Of a stretch of DNA of 64,000 bases, positions 30,301 through 41,659 are shown in pieces (position 1 is the stretch's first letter; every line of letters begins with the position of its first letter). The notes under the pieces are model-generated. The model did not search any database. It saw only the letters and a list, made by a program, of their open reading frames with translations, and was not told the origin of the DNA. Source of the DNA: Tetragonia tetragonoides (Eukaryota; Streptophyta; Magnoliopsida; Caryophyllales; Aizoaceae). The stretch covers positions 34,200,766-34,264,765 of the forward strand of contig CM076147.1 in assembly GCA_038025085.1 (NCBI GenBank). The letters are read 5' to 3'. The position numbers and the translations under genes are program-made.

Positions 30301-30863
30301 AGGTCAAGTATTTGGAACGATTTACACAAATCCCAGATACTAAAATCAGCAAATCACATCAATCAAATAATGCAAATTCCCATAAATAAATAACTAATTA
30401 ATTAAATAAATAAAAAAGAATCTAAACAAAAAAAGGAGTGAAGAAAGAGAACACTACCGATCCAGAACGACAAACGTAGACATTATCAGTAAGTTGAGTA
30501 ATCTTATCAGATGCACGATTAGCAACATAAACACCTGCAAAACACAAACAACATACATAATTAAAGTAAATAAATTAATCAAGCTCTGAAGATTTCAAGT
30601 TCGTCACTTGCTAAACCCTATAAATTAAATATCAAAACTTTAACAACCCAAGTTCCGAAATTTCATGAAACCCTAATCAATCAGAGTAAACCCAGAATAT
30701 GGGTAAATGAAAAATTGTCAGAATTTTTAGTGAAAAATAAATAACAATACTTACCGGTACTTGTACGAGAATCGGCACCCAAAACAACGCCACCGTTGTA
30801 TGTGACGCCGATAATGGTGGTTCCCATTGAGTGGGGGCCATTGATATCGAGGTCTTTGTCCAT
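24317..30863 (-). CDS. PBA1: 20S proteasome subunit beta-1 (PBA1), 8 exons, 235 aa
   Basis: Exons on the - strand: 30863-30755, 30534-30458, 27536-27481, 26838-26766, 26054-25943, 25083-25010, 24618-24544, 24448-24317 (TAG). GT-AG junctions are all in phase; 708 nt. This is the caspase-like (post-acidic) catalytic beta subunit of the 20S core. The propeptide [14 protein letters not shown] is removed to expose Thr15 (mature Thr1). The catalytic Asp17 (in GADSRTSTG) and Lys33 (in NRASDK), and Arg45 (VCRSGS), associated with beta-1 acidic specificity, are all present at the expected mature positions. ARDGASGG and the C-terminal [18 protein letters not shown] match the plant subunit, about 233 aa in Arabidopsis. 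Intron 2 is 2.9 kb and holds an inverted-repeat element. The leader has a CT-rich tract just before the ATG. Confidence 0.96.
28095..28376. mobile_element. GC-rich inverted-repeat element in PBA1 intron 2
   Basis: The ends form GTATTAA (28095-28101) and its complement TTAATAC (28370-28376), followed inward by GGCG-rich arms. The interior is dense in GAGGCGCAC/GCGCCTC motifs, unlike the AT-rich intron around it. Its class is uncertain; it looks like a dispersed MITE-type repeat. Confidence 0.5.
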
Positions 30864-31489
30864 AGTTTTGGGTGTTGAGAGAGAGAGAGAGAGATTTGGG
30901 ATGATTCACTGAGATGAGTATAGCAGATTGGAGACTGGAGAGAAGGAAAGTTGTGAGAGAAAGGTATATTAAGGGAAGTGACTTATTTCACAAGGCAAAC
31001 AATACCACAAAAGCAAGAGAAAAAGTGTTTCGACAAAAAATAATAATAATAGTAATAAATTAAAATAAAAATAATAAACACAAAAAAAGCTTTTCTTTTT
31101 CTTTTTCTTTTTCTTTTTCTATTTTTTCTTTTCTTTTTTTTTTTTTTTGTTTTTGTATGGGGTTAGAGCTATCAAAGATATCGGCCAGGTATGGACGTAT
31201 GGTATTGTTTGCCTCCAATGATTTCAACTCGTTCCCGTTGGTTTCAGCGAAATGGTGTTTAGTTAATTTTCGCTTTACAAGCTACAGTGTTTCAGTTTTC
31301 TGTCGAACAATTTGATCATGTCATACTTATTCGATTTGGGCCGCATCTTACCAGTTATAGCCTTGTAGGTGAGATGGCTTGAAGGTTTTAAAGCATCTAT
31401 AAATACCTGGTTTTCTTTGTTTGGGTTGATATTCTTCTAAATTCTAGTTGGTCACGCCTTTCGTGTTATTTTTTGGGTTATTGGCTCTT

Positions 31490-31660
31490 GAGAGATGCTA
31501 TGTACAGCTTCACCCTAAGGCTACAATTTGCACCCCCAATTAGAAAAGGACACGTAAGCACTTGCAAGGTATATAGTTTTCTTTTTCAAGTGCTTATATG
31601 TCCTTTTCTGATTGGGGGTTGCAAATTGCAGCCTCAGTGAGGCTGCACATAGCACCCCTC
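31490..31660. mobile_element. Mutator-like MITE (171 bp), near-perfect hairpin, 9-bp target duplication
   Basis: TTGGCTCTT is directly repeated at 31481-31489 and 31661-31669. Inside, arms of roughly 75 bp are inverted repeats (GAGAGATGCTATGTACAGC on the left, GAGGGGTGCTATGTGCAGC on the right complement), with a short T-rich loop. The 9-bp duplication indicates the Mutator superfamily. Confidence 0.83.
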
Positions 31661-31718
31661 TTGGCTCTTTGTACTATTGCAAATTCCTACATGTAATATC
31701 ACAACAAACTTCGAATTA

Positions 31719-31862
31719 GACCTTGTTCTCTTCAACGGAATGGTGAAGAACGACGATGAGGAACGGAACGGAACGGATAATGAAACATGAGACAAAATAA
31801 AGTATAGAATGCCGAAGGGAACAGAACGGAATATAGCATGAAAACGACGAAAAGAACCGGCC
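31719..31862. mobile_element. Tourist-like MITE (144 bp)
   Basis: TTA flanks both ends (31716-31718 and 31863-31865). Termini pair as GACCTTGTTCTCTTC with the complement of the right end GGCCGGTTCTTTTCG. The interior is rich in GGAACGGAAC motifs. A related sequence occurs at about 51085-51215 inside the Helitron. Confidence 0.7.
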
Positions 31863-32687
31863 TTAGAATTCGATCCTTTTGGCTTTGGATTGTCAAATGC
31901 CTTTTAAAAATCATAAAGTTTTTTGGTTGATTATGCACCTAGTCTATTGAAGCAATTCTTTAACTGCATAAAATGTTTACTTACCTATAAACACAATATA
32001 TTCTATGAAGTTCAGAGGGAGTGAGTCTTGAGTGTTTTTAAGATTTTAAGCAAACCAATCCAAGAGGGAGCAAGCTTACTACATGTCAGAGTGGCATTAT
32101 GGAGATGCCTGTCATGTACAACCAGCCACAAAGATACTTGAAAATTTTCTTTTCTTTTTTCCCTCCCCTTATAATGTGCTGTATGTTATGACTAGTCTAA
32201 TTTGAGACACTCCATGACATATTTCGTTGATACATTGCAGAGAAGAAGGATTATTGCAGCAATTTGCTGTATGTGAGATAATATCCGTGGAAATGAGTTA
32301 CATTGAAGGAGACATCATGTATAGGAAAGAGCCTTATTTATTTGGATTGTAATAGTTCTCAAGGTCTTCCAAAATGTTTTCTCAGAACCACCAAACATTA
32401 CAGTTAAAACGTTACAGAAGTTAGATGATTCAACATCATTCTCAGTTTTTCCCTAATCAATTGACAGACATGATAGCCTCATGTAGCAGTCTAAACAAGT
32501 CAGCTGACAAGAGGCTTAAGAGGCTAAACATACAAGTCGCTAATCGCTTTCCCTCTCTGTGTTAAGAGGTAAGAAATATGACTTAAGTTAAATTCCGTCT
32601 AAGATGGTTGACAGAAGAGATTAAGCCAGAGTATATCAGGAAACTATGGTTAAGGGGGCATCTTCTTCCTCTCCCACTACTTCCTTA

Positions 32688-34426
32688 TTACGAGTCCATG
32701 CCTACCGCTTCCTGAAGTGGACGGATTTGAAGAGATGGAATATGGTCTTTGACCGTCATGTGTGGTGCTGCAACAAGCTTTATCTCCTTAGGTACCCCCT
32801 TCCCAGCCTCGAGTACCTCTCTAACTGCACTTGCCAGCTCAATGACGTAGTCATCTTCATGACCTATTTTGATACAGATAATCAGAGATTTAGAGCAGAG
32901 CAAATATTGCATGAAAAAAGAAGCTTTAGTTCACCCAACAAGAAGAAACCATGTGTCTAGGCCTAATAGGCTAAGACAATACGTGCACTCGCACAAATAC
33001 TATTACTTCATTCAGACGCCCCCAACCTCACCACCGTGGGGGGGGGGATTGGGGTTCTTAAAATGACAACAGTGACCTTGTCACCTCTAATCTAATGACA
33101 ATCATAATCATCAGCAGATATTTAATAGGTATTAAGCACAATAAAGTTACCTATATTGTACATGGCCTTCTCAAGCAAGAACAGATACTCCCTGTTGTTC
33201 CCACACGGCCCAAAAGCAGTCGCAATTTGCCTACATATAAAATCCAACTATTAAGCACATGTTGACAAGCAGACAAGCACAATGATTTCAAAAGGCTATA
33301 AAGCATTATGCTTCCTTACCTGGCCATTTCATCCACTGGGGCTGGCCCAAGATAATATTTGTTTGATATTTTATCAGGAGTAGACATGAAACTGCACAGC
33401 ATAGAATAAGCATGAGTACCGAGAGTATTTGCAATACCTTGAGAAATTAGAGTGAAGCATAAAAATAGGGGGGAGGGCCACTGCAGATCAAACAACACAT
33501 ATACATAGTTATATTCTTACACAATCACTTCCGTGACTAAAGGCTCAAGATCTTCTCCTTCCTGAAAATAAAGAAAGCCCCACATATCAGACTAAGAGCG
33601 CAAAACAGAATAGAAGCAATCCAACAATATGATCTGCATTTGTCTCTCACCTTGTAGAAGTCGACAGATATCTTGTGATCATACTCACACTCCCTACGCT
33701 CCAAGTACTGTAAATAAGAATAGTAAGAAACTGATTTATAAATGCATATTTCACTATGTAAGAATAATTAATAAGATGTCATTGAACAGAGGACATGGTA
33801 TCCATAAGAAGGGATTAATAACCTGCATTGCTGCTTCTTCTATCTCGGGACCTCCTCTAACACAGTATGCAGCACCCCACTGCAAGACAGAACAATTACC
33901 AAAATAAACCAATTAAAATTAGCACGGGAACAAAAGCAAATAATATTGAGAGCAATATCTAACCATGGAATGATTTACAAATGAGAAAACTGAAGGGCAC
34001 AAAATGATGGTTCAAGCTTCAAACTCAAACTAGTGATAGTGCAAAACAGAGCAATTCTCCTTAATAAAGAATTGATTATGTGCTGCAGCGAAATTCCAGT
34101 TTCACAGCACATAGAAACAAAGAAGCAGTGGACAATTTAGCTTGTGGATTCAACTTACACATATAGATCCTTCACTATATTCCAACGTACAAGTTCTTGC
34201 GGGGTGTTCTGGTGTACCCCTGTGATCAATGCATGCTGAGAAACAAACCCATAAGTCTGATCAGATAGTGCAGCATATAGACCTCAAACAGTTGCCAAAG
34301 TGAAGTATAAATCTTACCAAGATCAAAAACCCGTCTGTAGTCCTTGATATAGCCAATCACTTTCTCGTCATATTCGAATCCTGGGTTCCAGACCAATGAA
34401 CCGTAGCCGAAAATCCAGAACACCAT
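32688..34426 (-). CDS. GGCT2;2: ChaC/GGCT2-type gamma-glutamylcyclotransferase, 8 exons, 222 aa
   Basis: Exons on the - strand: 34426-34318, 34235-34159, 33879-33823, 33707-33651, 33561-33521, 33391-33320, 33230-33151, 32863-32688 (TAA). All are GT-AG and in phase; 669 nt. ChaC-family enzymes cleave cytosolic glutathione to 5-oxoproline and Cys-Gly (family knowledge), feeding glutamate recycling. [13 protein letters not shown] opens the protein (YGSL loop at residues 8-11). [11 protein letters not shown] and [10 protein letters not shown] (residues 82-91; Glu87 is a candidate catalytic residue) are typical. [20 protein letters not shown] and [16 protein letters not shown] match the plant GGCT2 subfamily. 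The 'GGCT2;2' label rests on overall similarity and neighbour order as I remember them; a paralogue such as GGCT2;1 is possible. A probable 5'UTR intron separates the ATG from the promoter. Confidence 0.92.
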
Positions 34427-34436
34427 GGCTGAAGAT

Positions 34437-36127
34437 CTGACACAAAGTAAAAACAGGTTGGCTACCAAAAATTACCAGAGTAAATATGGAGATCTTTACT
34501 TCCAGGTTTTTTTTTAATGTCTTTTTTTTTTAATGTGTTTTTGGAGGGAGGGGGTTTATGAAGGGGAAGGAAAAGAGGGGATGTATAACAATTCGTGCTC
34601 CAGCTAACTCTAGTTTGACCAATATATACAAGCAAACAGTTAAAGGTGGGCGTCCAATTGGTTTGGCCATGTCAACAAGACATGTTCAAGATGACCACCC
34701 TGAAACTGAAGGGTCAATTGGGACCTCAGCCACCTGAATGCATGTCATTCTAAACATGCCTGCCTTTGAAAATTAAAAATTGCAACATGACATCATAAGG
34801 CATGTTACAATAATGATTAAATTTATCAAGCAGACTTGGTAAAAGAAACATCCTAAGATACTAATGGTTTAAAATCCATATATGTTACCAACCAAAAACT
34901 TCTGCCTTGGAAATTCTTGGCACCTCTAATCAATAAGCTTCCTTATCCTATTTTTCCCCCTTTCTCTCATTTATCCTCCCATCGTCATAATAATGAAACT
35001 TTCACTATTCCATGCTAGGATAGATAGAAACCCAAAGCCAGAGAAGACAACAAGTAACTAGTGGCAAACATTTAACCATACAAACAAACCATCTTAATGC
35101 ACAGTGGACCTAAACTATTAACTGTCCTACTACTTGGTGTTTTTAGGGGAGAAGAAAGAGAAATAATGGTCCATTGTTCTGATTGGCATTTTGCAAATTG
35201 ATCCCTACCCTCCGCCCCAGCTCCACTCTCAGTTTGCCCCTCATTCCCCACTTCTAAATCCTCTCCATGAGAAAACTCCTAAGTAAGCAATTTTCACTTC
35301 TAATTAACAAAAAGATCAAAGTAACCAACAAATGGCCGGTGATACAATGAAGAGTATCACGTTACGCATCTCTCTCTCTCTCTCTCTCCTCTGTGCACTA
35401 ACACGGACGGTAAGACATATATAGTAATCCCTATGTGCGTCATACTCATACCCAACCTGGTTACTGGTTAGTGAAGACAACAAATATGTTGTCAAGCAAC
35501 CAACAAAAGCGAACCCAAAAACAGCTCAGCTGACATCAAGTCATAACTTCCGCCCTTTACTGAAAGGAAATCAAAATAAAATAACTACAAACAAACAAAA
35601 AAACAATTTTTAGGGTTGCCCATCACCAAATAGCCTTAAATCCATGATATCGTGGGCAACCACCCCACCAGTTACCAAATAGCCGGAAAAAGGCAAGGCT
35701 TATGCAATTAGGTCGGTTTTGAACCATTAATTAAGGCAGTTTACATAAAGTTGCCTAATTAAACCACTAAAAAATTCATAGAAACCAATCTGAACCAGCT
35801 CAGTTGGTTAATTTTATCCAGATTGTACTTACACCTGATTTTATCACCTTTAAACCCACAAAATTAATCAAAATCTTACCATCAGAAATTAGCATAAAAG
35901 CACCAAATATGTATGATCAAATTAACGAAGCAAACCCACTGTAACTATATCTAAACCAATCAACGAAAACTACAATCTTTAAATTAATATAATCAATCAA
36001 ACAAAACATCTCACCCTTTCAAATCCAAATCACTTCCAAAACCCTAATTTCAAATTGCAATGCAATAACATAAATTACATACTGTAATATAATACTGTAA
36101 TAAATAATAATGAATGAATATATATAC
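34437..36127 (-). other. Probable 5'UTR intron of the GGCT2-like gene
   Basis: On the - strand a leader ending CGTATCAG (36128) is followed by GTATATATA (donor 36127-36126), and the acceptor CAG is at 34439-34437, ten bases upstream of the ATG. The intron holds a short (TC)n run at 35370-35389 and no coding signal. Leader introns are common in this family, but this is a prediction from splice signals only. Confidence 0.55.
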
Positions 36128-36343
36128 CTGATACGAGCTTCGAAAAAACTCAATGTAGATCAAACCGAGAGAAAAAAGTCGCGTTTTTGTATTTTTCAAA
36201 TTTCGATCAAACGCAAAAGCGAGAGATATTATCTAGAGAGAGAGATAAACAGAAAACCCCGAAACACAACGAAGAAAAAGGGATTTTTTAAATTTTCCTT
36301 TTTTTCGCTGAACTTCGATATTTTCTCTCTCTAGTGACAATGC

Positions 36344-36347
<4 letters not shown>

Positions 36348-36381
<34 letters not shown>
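36348..36381. repeat. (CT)n tract in the GGCT2-like leader
   Basis: About 16 CT units on the plus strand (GA on the gene strand), between the TATA box and the leader splice donor. The same GA-on-gene-strand arrangement is seen in the AIG2-like leader. Confidence 0.85.
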
Positions 36382-36384
<3 letters not shown>

Positions 36385-36445
36385 TGATGATCTCGACAAT
36401 GGCGTTTTCCTTCGAGGGGTGATGAAGGTTTTTGGCACAGCGGTG

Positions 36446-36453
36446 TATTTATA
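36446..36453 (-). promoter_or_regulatory. TATA box of the GGCT2-like gene
   Basis: TATAAATA on the - strand, within CGAGTATAAATACACCGC. It lies about 320 bp upstream of the predicted leader donor. A start about 30 bp downstream (near 36415) would place a GA-rich tract, the plus-strand (CT)n at about 36350-36380, in the transcribed leader. Confidence 0.55.
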
Positions 36454-37950
36454 CTCGCAGGAAAAAATAAAAAGATTGTGATTTAAGAAAAAAAAAGGGA
36501 AATTAAATTTGCTAAAAAAAATGGACACGTATGGTATGTGTTGTTACTTTTGCATGTACATCATGGTACATGCCTCATATTGAGTGGTAATATGTTTGAT
36601 AGTGATTTGTTCTATTTTTATTTGATTTTAATTAAGGTGGAATTTCCCGTTATATAGATGTGTGTATGTGAATTTGTGAAATATTGTTTACTTTTATCTT
36701 ATGTATTTATTATATTTAGGAAGACTGGGTGAAAATAGTGTTGTCTAGGTTGTTCAACGGTTTCTTTTCTCAGTTTTACCGTTTTGTTACAAAGTATTTA
36801 CTTGTATCTAGATGGGAATGACTATCATATCAATAATGATGCATGAGGACTCAAAAGATGTCTAAATACACTTTGAACTTAGACCCTCTTTTATTTGATA
36901 GGTGAAACCCCGATGAATTTAGTTTACACATTGTCCTAACGTAATATATGGTAATTTATTTTCAATAGGAAATTTCTTAAGAAAAAAAAAAGAAAAATTG
37001 GGGCTATGTGCGCGTTTAAAAAAAAACACAAAATAAAATACATATATTATAAGCAAAGTACTAGGCTTGTATCACCTAAGCAAGGGGGGAATATATGTTT
37101 ATGATTTTTGTTTGTATCGATCAAACTTATTTTATAGTAAACATGATAAACACATGCCAAAGAGATTAGGATTTTCTAATTGTAATATAGCTATCAGTAT
37201 CCATTAAAGTTTACGAAATGTCAAAATTTTTTTATTTTTAGGATTACAAATTTATAAAATATACATATTTCTATAGTGTGTATTGGAATATATGTTTATT
37301 TTACTTAAATGATTAGATAATGGAATCTTGTTCGTCTCTTCTTTTAACTTTTTTTTGAAAAAAATAATATGCCTTATTCTCTTATGAATCCATTAGTTAT
37401 CAATCTTGTCACTAGAATAACCAATGACAATAAGTAATTGGAAATTTATATTTTAACTATATATACATACAAATTTATTGTTGTACTTTCTTTTTTTTTT
37501 AATGGGATTGTTGTACTAGTTAAGTGATTAAATGTTTGGATTATATTCCTACTTCCTAGCTAGCTAGGAGATAAGAGAATCTATATAGTATTAAACTTTA
37601 GGAATAAAATTCAAAAGATAACCTAGCATCACTATGTCACGTGACTTTAATCCATGAAACATACAGAGATGATTGAGAAAAGGCACGTGATGTTGTCTTC
37701 TTATGCTTATATCACCAATCTTGCAAATGGATAGTGAATGAAGCCAAAGGGAGCTTTCATCCATAGATGGATCCCATAGAATTATAATGTAATTTGGACC
37801 ATTTTTTGACAACTAGCTAGACAAAGCTGTATATTGGTATATATGCTGTATGCTTCTTGTTTTTTTTCCTTCTTATTTTTATTGGCTTCTTGTGATTTCA
37901 TAAGAATGACTTTGTAGACTTGGCAAATCAATGATGTACTCCAATGTTTA

Positions 37951-38086
37951 GGGTTCGTTTACTTCCTAACAATGAAATACAATTATTTTATAGAGTAAAT
38001 GTGAGGTGAAAAAAAAAATAGTCGGAGGGAAGGAGGTGAGAAAAGTGAGATTGATTATACCATTCAAAATAATCATTATTACATAG
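37951..38086. mobile_element. Truncated MITE (left half), same family as 5303-5592
   Basis: It starts GGGTTCGTTTACTT directly after TTA, then follows the left half of the 41131 copy by eye ('ttatagagta..gtgaggtgaa', 'gagaaaagtgagattgatt'). The right half and second terminus are absent. Confidence 0.6.
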
Positions 38087-38136
38087 GTTGAAGTTGATCA
38101 ACATCAACTATGATGGTGCGTTTGTTAGAGTTAAAC

Positions 38137-38365
38137 TTACCAGAACTAAATTGAACTGAACTGAACTGAATTTAACATCACTGAATTGGACACCACTGAA
38201 CTAAACTGGACACCACTAAATTGAATTAATATTATTCTAACAGAATTGAACACAACATGATATGTGAGACAAAAAATATGTTTTTGAACTCAGCACGCAC
38301 CATTGAACTGAACTGTATTTAACTGAATTTAAAATCACTGAATTGAAAACTGAACAGAAGATGCA
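38137..38365. repeat. Degenerate ACTGAACTGA-type low-complexity repeat
   Basis: Repeated variants of 'gaactgaactgaa', 'ggacaccactgaa' and 'caccactgaa'. The pair GGTGCGT (about 38115) and ACGCACC (about 38300) may be the ends of a decayed TIR element. Confidence 0.45.
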
Positions 38366-39709
38366 ATCAACATTACTTTTCCGCTCTAAATATTATGTCA
38401 TATTAAGGGATCTTAATGCTCCCGTATTCATGTTGATGCATGTATACATGACTACATGAAGGACATGGAAGTAATGAAACATGAAGGCAAAAATTTAGCC
38501 ATTAGGGGCAAAGTAAGATTCATTGAACATGGACGCATTTTGGTTTAGCATCGTTATTCCCGTAGTTAATATCGTTTGTACCACCAAATCTTTGAACCTT
38601 GGTTGGCCGGTGAGTCAATATATATTAAAACAGTAAAACATGGGCCACCAGCTAGGTTCATTGAATCTGGACGTTATACCAACTAGTCTTGAAAAGCCAA
38701 GATATTTTATTTTTTTTAAAATTTATTTATCCATTTTGGAGTGAAAAAAAAAAAAAAAAAGTCAAGACAAGTTTGTGATTATGGTGGAGACAATCACTTA
38801 CCAATTCATCATTTGTTGTAGTACATGTTTTGAGACAAAAATTTGAAGTTTGACTTGATTATGTATTGGTTTAGTGGTTGAAATAGCAGTCTGTCAAATG
38901 GATTGAAATTGTATGTTAGATATCAATAAGTCAATTGAGTTTGACAATTGAAGGATAAAATAATAAAATATTAAATACTCAATACAAGATAGATAGTGAA
39001 TTGTGGATGTGGATCGCTTTGTTGGTACAAATGTACCAACTTTCATATCCTCAAGTAATGGGTAACTTGTTTTTCTATTCATCAATGGACAATTTGGTTG
39101 AGGGAAGAAGGAATGTAGAAAGACAAATACTAAGACTAGGCGCATGTACAACTTTTTTTTGCATGTGCAATTTTTTTTTTTTTTCATGTACAACTTTGCA
39201 TTCTCGTTGTTGACTGCTTCTTGAATTTTTATTTTTGAATGACAAATGACCATTTATTTAAACAAATTCATCATTTTTAATAGGAAAAAAGGAACATGTT
39301 ATCTTCTATGAAAAATTCACCATTTATGTAATAAAAAATCACACTTCCCAAGTAAAAATCCAAAAGTTTGGGGTAAGTCTCACAATTTCTTCAACAAAAG
39401 GTCTTGTTTTATAATTTTATAATAGTATATCTAAAAGTAATTTACTCAGTACAATAGTTTCTCACAGTGAAACCGTTTTTAGTTAACATTCATTCATGCA
39501 CTATAAAATTAGGGCTACATACGACTTATCTTTTAGGCTTTTATTTCTATAATTGGGGACCTTTCTCATATTATGAGACCGTCTCATATATATTTTATTT
39601 ATTTTATTTTTCCTTTGCGACCCAAAAGAAGGAAAAACAATCTGGAAAGTTTTGTTCACTCTTCCGGTCCAACCCTCACTAACCCCGTAACCCGAGCAGC
39701 ACCTCTTTC

Positions 39710-39829
39710 ATGGTGAAACTCCGACCTTCATCCACCATTTTCGTTCGTTTCCATTTCTCGAACTCCAAATCCTTACTTCTCACTCTCTCCTCAACACATT
39801 CGTCCACGAATGAAGAACGAAACTTTTAA
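39710..39829 (+). other. Possible upstream ORF in the trihelix leader (39 codons)
   Basis: ATG to TAA in the presumed first, noncoding exon of the trihelix gene, which ends at the donor 39974/39975 (TAAG|GTAATT). The stretch is Ser/Thr-rich with no known motif. If transcribed, it precedes the main ATG at 41660. No transcript evidence is available. Confidence 0.35.
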
Positions 39830-41130
39830 TTCCACGCTTAATCAAACAAAATCCTCTAAATCGCGAACTATTCGATTCAATTAGGGTTTAGAATCAAGCA
39901 ATTTCGATTTCCAGTTCTAGATTCCCTTCGAGACTGGTCATACTCGAATCTCTCGCTAGCTTGGCTCAATTAAGGTAATTCTTCAAGTGTTTTCGAGGGT
40001 TTTAATTTTGTATGAGCACTTCAATTTTTGATTGAATATTGTTTGAAGCTTATTGCGCAAATGCTGTTCAGTTGTACTAATATTCTTACCTGCTTGGATT
40101 TTTGTTCGAATTTTCTGTTCTATTTTGTTTCTTCATAATTTCGTATCCAAGTTTTATTGAAGTTTGATACGGGATTCTGTTCGCATTTTGATCATGTACA
40201 CTGAATATGTACTTGTTGGTTAACTTTTTATTATTAAAATTTAGGTTTATGTGTTTTTTAATTGATAAATAGTAATAGTAATTCAAAAAAGATATCATTT
40301 TGTGAATCATGGATTGGGTTCTTAGTTCAGATCAATCTATGAACTAGTTCACTTGGAGATGGAACTCTGTGAGCCAAATTTAGTTGGGAATTTGACTCAA
40401 GTATCCTTAATCAAAACTCAAATTGGGTCAAACTCCAGCAATTCCTGCAATTACAAACACTGGAGTTGTTATTTATTTAATTTTTTTTTTTGGAGTAGGT
40501 GGGGGTCAAAATTTCAACATGCATTTTCAACTTAAACTAATGTGACTGCAACTGAAGCAAAGAAGTGGAAAATTCGTAAAAAGGAGACCGAAGCTTATTT
40601 TCAGCTTAGCGTAGGAATGAATTGGCAGAACAGTGATGAGAGAGAGAGGAAGGAGTGAATCAAGAAAATAATAGGATACGGGGAGGAGGAATCAACTAGA
40701 TTTGAACATAACACGAAAGAAACATGCCGTGATAGCCATTAGGCCCATGACCCTCTACAAATTACCTATAAAAGTATGTTTCTGTGGTTTCTCCACTGCA
40801 CCAGCAGTTGTGACCCACAACTGCCTTTTGATTCTATGGGTGTTGGTGCTTGTATGGAGATGTGGTGGTGCTTGTATGGGGATGTTGTAGTTCTTGTCTA
40901 GGGAGCTAATTGTATTTTTGTTGATAGCTGGCTATGGTTGCAAGAAAAGTCTGTCGAGGATGGTAAATCAAGGGAGGGCAAGGGTTGAGGAGAGTGCAGG
41001 AAATGGTAGTTCTGTAGGTTAATGATAGTGGCAGTGCATTCCCTGGCATCAGTTGATGAGGAAGAAAAAAGCCTGGACATGTCTGTTGAGAGAGTACCAT
41101 GGCTTTAGTTATTTCATGGTCTGTAACTTA

Positions 41131-41425
41131 GGGCTCGTTTACTTGCTTGTAATAAAATGTAATGCAATGCAATCATATTATAGAGTAGATTTGGGGTGAA
41201 CAGGGAAGGAGTGGGAGGAGAGGGATGGGAAAAGTGAGGTTGATTGCATGATCCAATGTAATCACAATTGCCTAACTTTTTCCATGTAATGATGATTACT
41301 TTGAATGATGTAATCAACCTCACATTTCCCATCTCCTTTCTCCCCCTCCTTCCTTTTTCACCTTACATCTACCATTTAAAATGATTGCATTGCATACATT
41401 TGATTGCAAACAAGTAAACACCACC
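41131..41425. mobile_element. Tourist-like MITE (295 bp), second full copy of the 5303 family
   Basis: Begins GGGCTCGTTTACTTGCTTG after TTA (41128-41130) and ends CAAGTAAACACCACC before TTA (41426-41428). Internal blocks match the 5303-5592 copy throughout. It lies in the presumed leader intron of the trihelix gene. Confidence 0.88.
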
Positions 41426-41659
41426 TTAGTGGCTTAGAAAATGCTATGTTGGACACCAGGGATTATCATCATTAGACAAAAATACTTGTTGGCATGAGAT
41501 TGGTTCTCATATTCCAAATGCCACATTTTAGCTATTTTGTTGATGTTTTTGTTGTCTTTTTTTTGGTTAGTGCTTGAATCAAATCAAGGAACAGCAAACG
41601 AGAAAGAAACCAAGTATTTTACGATCTGGGCAAATCAAGAGTCACATACTATAGAGCTT

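Larger units (their letters stand above)
30864..32687. other. Spacer upstream of PBA1, downstream of the GGCT2 gene
   Basis: Should contain the PBA1 promoter and the 3'UTR of the GGCT2-like gene. On the PBA1 strand a CT tract (30877-30893) is followed upstream by a TATA-like site near 30963-30972. A (CTTTTT)n stretch lies at 31090-31150. Two miniature transposons (31490-31660 and 31719-31862) sit side by side. No ORF of note. Confidence 0.55.
36460..39660. other. Intergenic spacer between divergent GGCT2-like and trihelix genes
   Basis: AT-rich, with many homopolymers and no protein-like ORF. It contains a half copy of the 5303/41131 MITE family at 37951-38086. A degenerate ACTGAACTGA-type array lies at about 38137-38365. 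Poly-A/T runs occur at 38743-38760 and 39169-39184. Confidence 0.6.
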
